Assembly (NCBI GenBank): GCA_025465535.1 | Contig: JAODMY010000108.1 | Span: forward strand, 1 to 35,447 | Reading direction: 5' to 3' | DNA from: Glaciihabitans sp. | Lineage (GTDB): Bacteria; Actinomycetota; Actinomycetes; Actinomycetales; Microbacteriaceae | Length of the DNA stretch: 35,447 bases | Shown: positions 30,309-35,447 of the stretch, one piece after another | How the letters are laid out: each line of letters begins with the position of its first letter | Numbering within the stretch: position 1 is the first letter of the stretch | Notes under the pieces: model-generated | Databases searched by the model: none | What the model saw: the letters and a program-made list of their open reading frames with translations, nothing else | What the model was told of the DNA's origin: nothing | Translations under genes and position numbers: made by a program

Positions 30309-31688
30309 TTAGGAGCCCGGCGGCAAGTCGACGAAGCGAGAGAAGTGGCCGTGGAAGCCGACCGTGATCGTGTCGGTCGGACCGTTGCGGTGCTTGGCGA
30401 TGATGAGGTCGGCTTCGCCCTGCCTCGGGCTGTCTTTTTCGTAGGCACTCTCGCGGTGCAGCAGGATGACCATGTCGGCATCCTGCTCGAGCGATCCGGA
30501 TTCGCGGAGGTCGCTGAGCATGGGCTTCTTGTCCGCGCGCTGCTCCGGTCCACGGTTCAGCTGGCTGATCGCGATCACCGGAACACCGATCTCTTTCGCC
30601 AGGAGCTTGAGCGCCCGGGAGAACTCGCTGACCTCCTGCTGGCGCGACTCGACGCGCTTGCCGCTCGTCATGAGCTGCAGGTAGTCGATGATCACCATTT
30701 TCAGGCCGACCTTCTGCTTGAGCCTGCGGCACTTCGCGCGGATCTCGACCAGCGTCATATTCGGGCTGTCGTCGATGTAGAGCGGGGCATCCGCGATCCG
30801 ACCGCGCACACTGGCGAGCGTGCTCCAGTCCTGGGCGTGGATGGTGCCCTTACGCATGGACTGCAGCGGAATGGATGCCTCCGCCGAGAGCAACCGCATC
30901 GCGATCTCGCTTCGGCCCATCTCGAGCGAGAAGACGATGGTCGGCATGTCGTGGTGCACCGACGCCGCCCGGGCGATGTCGAGCGCGAGCGTCGACTTAC
31001 CGATGGCCGGTCGAGCGGCGAGGATGATCAGTTGGCCAGGGTGCAGGCCATTCGTCAGCGCATCGAGGTCGGCGAACCCGGTGGGGACGCCGATCATCTG
31101 GCCGTCACGGCCCGCTGCGGCGTCGATCTCGTCGGTCGCGGCGGTGATGGCCTCGCTGAGCGGAACGTAGTCTTCGCTCTCGACGCCGCCAGTGACACCG
31201 TAGATTTCGGCCTGCGCGTTGTTCACGAGGTCGACGACTTCGCCCTCGCTCGCATATCCCATCTGCACGATGCGGGTGCCAGCCTCGACGAGTCGTCGAA
31301 GCACGGCCTTCTCGGCGACGATGGATGCGTAGAACCCGGCATTCGCCGCGGTCGGCACGAGCCCGGTCAGGGTGTGCAGGTACTCGGCCCCGCCCGCCCG
31401 CACAATCTCGCCGGACTTCGTGAGTTCATCCGTGACGGCGATGACGTCGGTCGGCTCGCCGTGCGAGTAGAGATTCAGTACGGCTTCGAAGATGATCTCG
31501 TGCTTCGGGATGTAGAAGTCGACCCCGCGCACCGTCTCGATCACGTCGGCCACGGCGTCTTTGCTCAGCAGCATTCCGCCGATGGCGCTCTGCTCGGCCA
31601 GGAGGTCGTGAGGAGGAGTGCGATCACCGCGCTGGGGTTCATTCGTACCGCGGGCGTCGCCCGCGAGGCCCAGGTGAGCAATAGACAA
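30309..31688 (-). CDS. dnaB: Replicative DNA helicase
   Basis: About 459 residues of DnaB, the hexameric 5'-3' fork helicase. The N-terminal domain begins PPHDLLAEQSAIGGMLLSKDAVADV; the RecA-like ATPase domain has Walker A ARPAIGKST (about 225-233), FSLEMGRSEIAMR, and Walker B VIIDYLQLM, ending with RQGEADLIIAKHRNGPTDT. No intein is present. Two starts are possible: TTG at 31688 with a strong GGAGGGGG 5 nt upstream (chosen), or ATG at 31703, which has TAGAGT 5 nt upstream and would be leaderless, adding MEGDR. The gap upstream holds a cluster of DnaA-box-like sites. Confidence 0.95.
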   Translation of the reverse strand: MSIAHLGLAGDARGTNEPQRGDRTPPHDLLAEQSAIGGMLLSKDAVADVIETVRGVDFYIPKHEIIFEAVLNLYSHGEPTDVIAVTDELTKSGEIVRAGGAEYLHTLTGLVPTAANAGFYASIVAEKAVLRRLVEAGTRIVQMGYASEGEVVDLVNNAQAEIYGVTGGVESEDYVPLSEAITAATDEIDAAAGRDGQMIGVPTGFADLDALTNGLHPGQLIILAARPAIGKSTLALDIARAASVHHDMPTIVFSLEMGRSEIAMRLLSAEASIPLQSMRKGTIHAQDWSTLASVRGRIADAPLYIDDSPNMTLVEIRAKCRRLKQKVGLKMVIIDYLQLMTSGKRVESRQQEVSEFSRALKLLAKEIGVPVIAISQLNRGPEQRADKKPMLSDLRESGSLEQDADMVILLHRESAYEKDSPRQGEADLIIAKHRNGPTDTITVGFHGHFSRFVDLPPGS

Positions 31689-31703
31689 TCGATCCCCCTC
31701 CAT

Positions 31704-32085
31704 TCGAAACTCTAGTTTTGGCGAACCTAGCCGCAGCCAACGACACGGCCGGACGCGAGAAGGCTTCCGGGACCGACAATGCGGGGGGCAGAATCCACCC
31801 CCGACGGGCCCTCATCGATGCCCGCCGCTAAACCATAGGAACCACGCGGGCCCTACACAACCACCCCCTGTGCACAGGGCTGTGGAAAACCAGCGTGAAA
31901 CGCCGGACACAATGTGGGCAACCTGTGCACTTAACTGTGAACAACTCGCGATTCTCGTTCAAGATACCGAGTCTGACCAGCTATTTTCTAATTCACACGG
32001 TGTGTGTAAAAACATGCTTAGAGTGCCGCTTGAGGGTTAGCTCTTGACAAACGCTCCTGTGCACAAATCTGGACTTCCGAGCGCA
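31704..32085. other. Intergenic region with a cluster of DnaA-box-like sites
   Basis: A non-coding gap between rplI and dnaB. Sites of the form TGTGNNNAA on the plus strand, each one base from the actinobacterial box TTGTCCACA when read in reverse, lie at 31881-31889 (TTTTCCACA), 31913-31921 (TTGCCCACA), 31936-31944 (TTGTTCACA) and 32058-32066 (TTGTGCACA). Weaker ones are at 31924-31932 and in the palindrome CCCTGTGCACAGGG at 31866-31879. An AT-rich stretch is at 31979-32017. All four good sites point the same way. Confidence 0.55.
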
Positions 32086-32121
32086 AAAAACGACGGCTCC
32101 GAAAGACTCGGAACCGCCGTT
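32085..32121 (-). terminator. Rho-independent terminator after rplI
   Basis: Arms 32089-32102 and 32108-32121 pair over all 14 positions, counting two G-T pairs, with a 5-nt loop. On the minus strand the stem is followed by TTTTTT. It is about 18 nt after the rplI stop and ends the rpsF-ssb-rpsR-rplI operon. Confidence 0.9.
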
Positions 32122-32138
32122 TCTTGCTGAAATACGAA

Positions 32139-32591
32139 CTACTTTGCAGCAACCACCGAAAGGGCGATCGTCGCGACGATCTCGTCACGGAGACGAATCG
32201 TTGCCTCGTGCTCACCGGTCACCTTGATGGGAGCGGTGATCTCGATCTTGCGCTTGTCGACGGAGCCGAGGCCGGCCGCCTCAACCGCGTTGGCGATATC
32301 GCTGGTCTTGACGGAGCCGAACAGGCGACCGCCCTCACCAGCCTTGACGGTCAGCTTGACCGTCGTGGCCTGGAGGCGCGCCTTGAGGTCCTGCGCCTCT
32401 TCGAGCGTTGCGTGCTCGCGAGCGGTGCGAGCAGCCTTGATCGATTCGATCTGCTTCTCGCCGCCACGGGTCCACGCCACGGCGAAGCCCTGCGGGATCA
32501 GGAAGTTACGGCCGTAGCCGTTCTTCACATCGACGACATCGCCGGGGGCACCGAGACCGGTGACCTCGTGCGTGAGGATCAACTTGGACAT
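32139..32591 (-). CDS. rplI: 50S ribosomal protein L9
   Basis: A 150-residue L9. The N-terminal domain has the family signature [21 protein letters not shown] in sense, followed by the long connecting helix and the C-terminal domain ([25 protein letters not shown]). It binds 23S rRNA. The start is ATG at 32591 with AAGGAG 7 nt upstream. Last gene of the rpsF operon, ended by a strong terminator. Confidence 0.97.
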   Translation of the reverse strand: MSKLILTHEVTGLGAPGDVVDVKNGYGRNFLIPQGFAVAWTRGGEKQIESIKAARTAREHATLEEAQDLKARLQATTVKLTVKAGEGGRLFGSVKTSDIANAVEAAGLGSVDKRKIEITAPIKVTGEHEATIRLRDEIVATIALSVVAAK

Positions 32592-32602
32592 ATCAATGCT
32601 CC

Positions 32603-32866
32603 TTAACGGCCTGAGCCGGCGTAGGGGAGCAGTGCCATCTCACGCGCGTTCTTGACTGCGCGGGCGATGAGACGCTGCTCCTGGACGGAGACACCGGTGA
32701 TGCGACGGGCGCGGATCTTTCCACGCTCCGAAATGAACTTGCGAAGGGTTGCAACGTCCTTGTAGTCGATCACGCCAACGCGGATCGCCTTAGCCGGAGC
32801 GGCGTTCTTGCCGCCCTTGGCGTTGCGGAGCGGCTTGCGGCGGTCGCCGCTGCTCTTGCCTGCCAT
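32603..32866 (-). CDS. rpsR: 30S ribosomal protein S18
   Basis: An 87-residue S18 with the core [49 protein letters not shown] in sense. The N-terminus ([27 protein letters not shown]) has no cysteines, so it is the cysteine-free form. S18 pairs with S6, whose gene opens this operon. The start is ATG at 32866 with AAAGGA about 7 nt upstream. Confidence 0.96.
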   Translation of the reverse strand: MAGKSSGDRRKPLRNAKGGKNAAPAKAIRVGVIDYKDVATLRKFISERGKIRARRITGVSVQEQRLIARAVKNAREMALLPYAGSGR

Positions 32867-32920
32867 AATTTTTCCTTTACTTGGACCCTGAATAAGTCGC
32901 TAAGCGACTGGTTCGAAGGG

Positions 32921-33433
32921 TTAGAACGGGGTTTCGTCGTTGTAGTTGCCTGGTGTGTTCCACACGTCGCCACCGGCGGCCGCATCGGGCGCGCTTGCGG
33001 CCCACGGCTCGTCAGCGGGAGCGGATCCACCCCGGGCGCCACCGACAGCGCCGCCACCCTCGCGGGATGAGGAGGTGCGGGTGACCTGGGCGGTCGCGTA
33101 GCGCAGGCTCGGGCCGATTTCATCGACCTCGAGTTCCATGCTCGTACGCTTCTCGCCTTCCTTGGTCTCGTATGACCGCTGCTTGAGTCGACCGGTGACA
33201 ATCACTCGGGATCCCTTGGTGAGGGAACCGGCGACATGCTCGGCAAACTCGCGCCAAACGCTTGCACGCAGGAAGAGGGCTTCGCCATCCTTCCAATCGT
33301 TGCTAGCGCGGTCGAACGAACGTGGAGTCGAAGCGATGGTGAAGTTCGCAACCGCGAGCCCGTTCTGCGTGTAACGCAGTTCTGGATCACTCGTGAGGTT
33401 TCCCACGACGGTGATGACGGTTTCTCCAGCCAT
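32921..33433 (-). CDS. ssb: Single-stranded DNA-binding protein
   Basis: A 170-residue SSB. The OB-fold domain is residues 1-110 ([35 protein letters not shown]), then a Gly/Ala-rich linker, then an acidic tip YNDETPF, close to the DDDIPF consensus that binds partner proteins. It covers single-stranded DNA in replication and repair. The start is ATG at 33433, 3 nt after the rpsF stop, in the operon rpsF-ssb-rpsR-rplI. Confidence 0.97.
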   Translation of the reverse strand: MAGETVITVVGNLTSDPELRYTQNGLAVANFTIASTPRSFDRASNDWKDGEALFLRASVWREFAEHVAGSLTKGSRVIVTGRLKQRSYETKEGEKRTSMELEVDEIGPSLRYATAQVTRTSSSREGGGAVGGARGGSAPADEPWAASAPDAAAGGDVWNTPGNYNDETPF

Positions 33434-33436
33434 TGT

Positions 33437-33904
33437 CTACTCTGCTTCCTCAGGGGTTGCAGCCGCGACGGCTTCGGGCGCTGGCTCTGCCTCGGCTGCC
33501 GGAGCGACAGCGGAGGGAGCAGCAGCCGGAACGGCGGAAACCTTCGGAGTGGCGGCAGCCTTGCGGGCGGCCTTCTCTTCTGCGGCCTTGGTCGCCTCGG
33601 CGACCTGGGCGATTGCTTCCTCGGCGCGGAGCACCTTGGTGCGCATGACTGCCTCGCTGAGCTTCAACTGGCGATCGAGCTCGACCGTCGCGGAAGAGTT
33701 CGCAGTCAACTGCACGACCGCGTAAATGCCTTCGGTCTTCTTGTTGATCTCGTAGGCCAGACGACGACGACCCCAGATGTCGACGCTGTCGATGGTTCCA
33801 CCATCGTTGCGAATGACATTGAGGAATTTGTCTAGGCTGGGAGCCACGGTGCGCTCGTCGATCTCTGGATCGAGGATCACCATTAGCTCGTATTGATGCG
33901 TCAC
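33437..33904 (-). CDS. rpsF: 30S ribosomal protein S6 with Ala/Pro-rich C-terminal extension
   Basis: A 155-residue S6. The first 96 residues are standard ([36 protein letters not shown]), with the conserved [24 protein letters not shown]. Residues about 97-155 are an extension rich in Ala, Pro and Glu ([21 protein letters not shown] and on), probably unfolded. The start is GTG at 33904 with GGAGG 7 nt upstream. The gene opens the operon and has a hairpin in its leader (33931-33949). Confidence 0.95.
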   Translation of the reverse strand: MTHQYELMVILDPEIDERTVAPSLDKFLNVIRNDGGTIDSVDIWGRRRLAYEINKKTEGIYAVVQLTANSSATVELDRQLKLSEAVMRTKVLRAEEAIAQVAEATKAAEEKAARKAAATPKVSAVPAAAPSAVAPAAEAEPAPEAVAAATPEEAE

Positions 33905-33930
33905 AAACCCACCTCCTTCGGACTTGAACG

Positions 33931-33949
33931 GTCACAGACGATCTGTGAC
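33931..33949 (-). promoter_or_regulatory. Leader hairpin of the rpsF operon
   Basis: GTCACAGA and TCTGTGAC (8 bp, perfect, loop of 3) 26 nt upstream of the rpsF start. Leader RNAs of rpsF operons in many bacteria bind the S6-S18 pair for feedback control; this hairpin may be such a site. I could not verify the conserved CCG bulge of the known motif. Confidence 0.5.
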
Positions 33950-34002
33950 AGGAGGGTGTTGACGTGTTGTGCAGGACCACCTAGGGCCCAGACAACCTTG
34001 CT

Positions 34003-34032
34003 AGTTTAGTCACGTTTTTAGAGCCCAATCAA
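34003..34032 (-). promoter_or_regulatory. Promoter of the rpsF-ssb-rpsR-rplI operon
   Basis: On the minus strand TTGATT (34027-34032), an 18-nt spacer, and TAAACT (34003-34008). It would give a leader of about 90 nt that includes the hairpin at 33931-33949. Confidence 0.5.
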
Positions 34033-34046
34033 GGAGCACCACCAGA

Positions 34047-35129
34047 ATGACCCTCAGGGTTGCCATTGCCGGCGTCGGAAACTGCGCCAATTCACTCATC
34101 CAGGGCGTCACCTATTACGCCGACATCGAAGACCAGGCCGTCGTGCCTGGGCTCATGCACTCGCGCTTCGGTCCATACCGTGTGCGTGACATCGAATTTG
34201 TCGCCGCGTTCGACGTGGACGCCGCGAAGGTGGGCCTCGATCTTGCTGACGCCATCTGGGCAAGCGAAAACGACACCTATCACTTCGCCGACGTGGCGCC
34301 AACGGGCGTGACCGTCCAGCGCGGGCCGACCCTCGACGGTCTCGGCGAGTACTACCGCGAGATCGTGACAGAGTCCGACGCGCCGGTGGTGGATGTCGCC
34401 GCGGCGCTCCGCGCATCCGGAGCCCAGGTCCTCGTCTGCTACCTCCCCGTCGGATCGGAGGATGCCGCCCACTTCTACGCGCAGGCGGCCCTCGACGCCG
34501 GTGTCGCATTCGTCAACGCGCTGCCCGTGTTCATCGCGAGTAACCCGGTCTGGGCCGAGAAGTTCCGCGCGGCCGGCCTCCCGATCGTGGGCGACGACAT
34601 CAAGAGCCAGCTCGGCGCGACCATCACGCACCGCGTACTCGCCCGGCTGTTCGAGGAGCGCGGGCTCGTGCTCGACCGGACCTACCAGCTGAACGTCGGC
34701 GGCAACATGGACTTCAAGAACATGCTCGAGCGCAGGCGACTGCAGTCCAAGAAGATCTCGAAAACCCAGGCTGTGACGAGCAATATCGGCGCAACGCTTG
34801 ATCCAGACGACGTCCACATCGGTCCGAGCGATCACGTGCCGTGGCTCCGCGACCGCAAGTTCGCCTATGTCCGGCTCGAGGGCCACGGCTTCGGCAATGC
34901 GCCCACGAGTCTCGAGTACAAGCTCGAGGTCTGGGATTCGCCCAACAGCGCCGGTGTCGTGATCGATGCGATTCGTGCAGCGGGCATGGCGCTCGAGGCA
35001 GGAATCGGGGGCCCGCTCGAGGCCGCATCCGCTTACTTCATGAAGTCGCCAGCTGTGCAATACCCGGATCCGGTGGCCCGAGAAATGCTCGAACACTTCA
35101 TCGCAGACACGACCACGCCGGTCGAGTAG
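34047..35129 (+). CDS. ino1: Inositol-3-phosphate synthase
   Basis: A 360-residue enzyme converting glucose 6-phosphate to inositol 3-phosphate with NAD+, the first step to myo-inositol, phosphatidylinositol and mycothiol in actinobacteria. The NAD-binding start is [16 protein letters not shown]. Other typical parts are [19 protein letters not shown] and [32 protein letters not shown] in sense, with the catalytic lysines. The start is ATG at 34047 with AAGGAG about 13 nt upstream. It is divergent from the rpsF operon and convergent with the CCA-adding enzyme gene. Confidence 0.94.
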   Translation: MTLRVAIAGVGNCANSLIQGVTYYADIEDQAVVPGLMHSRFGPYRVRDIEFVAAFDVDAAKVGLDLADAIWASENDTYHFADVAPTGVTVQRGPTLDGLGEYYREIVTESDAPVVDVAAALRASGAQVLVCYLPVGSEDAAHFYAQAALDAGVAFVNALPVFIASNPVWAEKFRAAGLPIVGDDIKSQLGATITHRVLARLFEERGLVLDRTYQLNVGGNMDFKNMLERRRLQSKKISKTQAVTSNIGATLDPDDVHIGPSDHVPWLRDRKFAYVRLEGHGFGNAPTSLEYKLEVWDSPNSAGVVIDAIRAAGMALEAGIGGPLEAASAYFMKSPAVQYPDPVAREMLEHFIADTTTPVE

Positions 35130-35143
35130 GAGCCCGAGTGGCC

Positions 35144-35168
35144 GGGCGGCCGAGTTAGCGGGCCGCCC
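35144..35168. terminator. Hairpin between ino1 and the CCA-adding enzyme gene
   Basis: GGGCGGCC and GGCCGCCC (8 bp, perfect, 9-nt loop). It includes the stop and last codons of the convergent nucleotidyltransferase gene and follows ino1 by 14 nt. Confidence 0.65.
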
Positions 35169-35447
35169 ACCACTCACGAAGTCGACGTTCGGCCTCATCC
35201 TCGCCGAGTGGTCCCTCATCCAGCCGTAGCTCGAGAAGGAAGCGGTACGCCTCACCGACTTCGCGGCCCGGCTTCAGCTCCAGGATGCGCATGATCGCTT
35301 CGCCGTCCAGGTCAGGGCGCACGGCGGCTATCCCCTCGGCCTCCGCGATTTCGGCGATTCGCGTCTCGAGATCGTCGTAGGCGAAGCCCAGCCGGTCGGC
35401 CTTGCGCCGATTGCGCGTCGTGACGTCGGCGCGAGTGAGAATGTGAA
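35155..35447 (-). CDS. pcnA: CCA tRNA nucleotidyltransferase, C-terminal end (5' part beyond the window)
   Basis: The last 97 codons of a gene that continues past the window edge. The visible protein starts ILTRADVTTRNRRKADRL and ends REWWAAR, with ILELKPGREVGEAYRFLLELRLDEGPLGEDEAERRL in sense. This matches the C-terminal region that follows the HD domain in actinobacterial CCA-adding enzymes (PcnA/Cca). The enzyme adds CCA to tRNA 3' ends. The nucleotidyltransferase domain itself is outside, so the call rests on the tail alone. Confidence 0.85.
   Translation of the reverse strand, partial: HILTRADVTTRNRRKADRLGFAYDDLETRIAEIAEAEGIAAVRPDLDGEAIMRILELKPGREVGEAYRFLLELRLDEGPLGEDEAERRLREWWAAR

Noticed and set aside
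31704-32085. Chromosomal replication origin (oriC)
   Set aside because: The boxes are imperfect, dnaA and dnaN are not adjacent, and actinobacterial origins normally lie between those genes. Kept only as a DnaA-box-like cluster.
32018-32215. Small minus-strand open frame (65 codons) after rplI
   Set aside because: It spans the rplI terminator and the end of rplI in a different frame, and its Arg/Ser-rich composition is not protein-like.

Overview
The window looks like chromosomal DNA of a high-GC actinobacterium, most likely a member of the Microbacteriaceae. The basis is the order rpsF-ssb-rpsR-rplI-dnaB beside an inositol-phosphate synthase and a CCA-adding enzyme (an actinobacterial, often origin-proximal block), the cysteine-free versions of L28, L33 and S14, the frequent GTG starts, and many genes whose start codon lies 6-7 nt after a TANNNT -10 element with no Shine-Dalgarno sequence (leaderless transcripts). 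I name no species. No tRNA, rRNA, CRISPR array, prophage or insertion sequence was seen.

Left part (1-8234): a peptide uptake and breakdown cluster on the minus strand. It reads substrate-binding lipoprotein, amidase, two permeases, two ATPases and an M55 D-aminopeptidase (cut by the window edge). The binding-protein gene and the permease operon each carry the same roughly 50-bp upstream block, so they look like two co-regulated transcription units. A GNAT acetyltransferase is divergent.

Middle (8235-17199): a patatin-like hydrolase, a type-B carboxylesterase, a dienelactone-hydrolase-like protein, a DinB-fold protein, a DUF4383 membrane protein, a PIF1-like helicase, an unknown membrane-anchored protein and a CopD-CtaG fusion for copper/cytochrome oxidase assembly. 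Long palindromes separate the convergent genes.

Next (17200-25535): HU, a cysteine-free rpmB-rpmG-rpsN operon, a CDF metal exporter and a Fur-family (Zur-like) regulator, together suggesting a zinc-homeostasis neighbourhood. Then a 2-oxoacid dehydrogenase operon (E1 alpha, E1 beta, E2), a HisC-type aminotransferase and a holin-like membrane protein.

Right part (25536-35447): a translationally coupled pair of a small WXG-like protein and an alpha/beta hydrolase with no signal peptide, the least conventional locus here. It is followed by a low-molecular-weight tyrosine phosphatase coupled to purB, two small membrane proteins, dnaB, a 435-bp gap with a cluster of DnaA-box-like sites, the rpsF-ssb-rpsR-rplI operon, inositol-3-phosphate synthase and the end of the CCA-adding enzyme.

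A cross-window pattern is the presence of in-frame 15-bp (five-codon) tandem repeats in three unrelated genes: the E1 beta N-terminus, the WXG-like gene start and the DinB gene.
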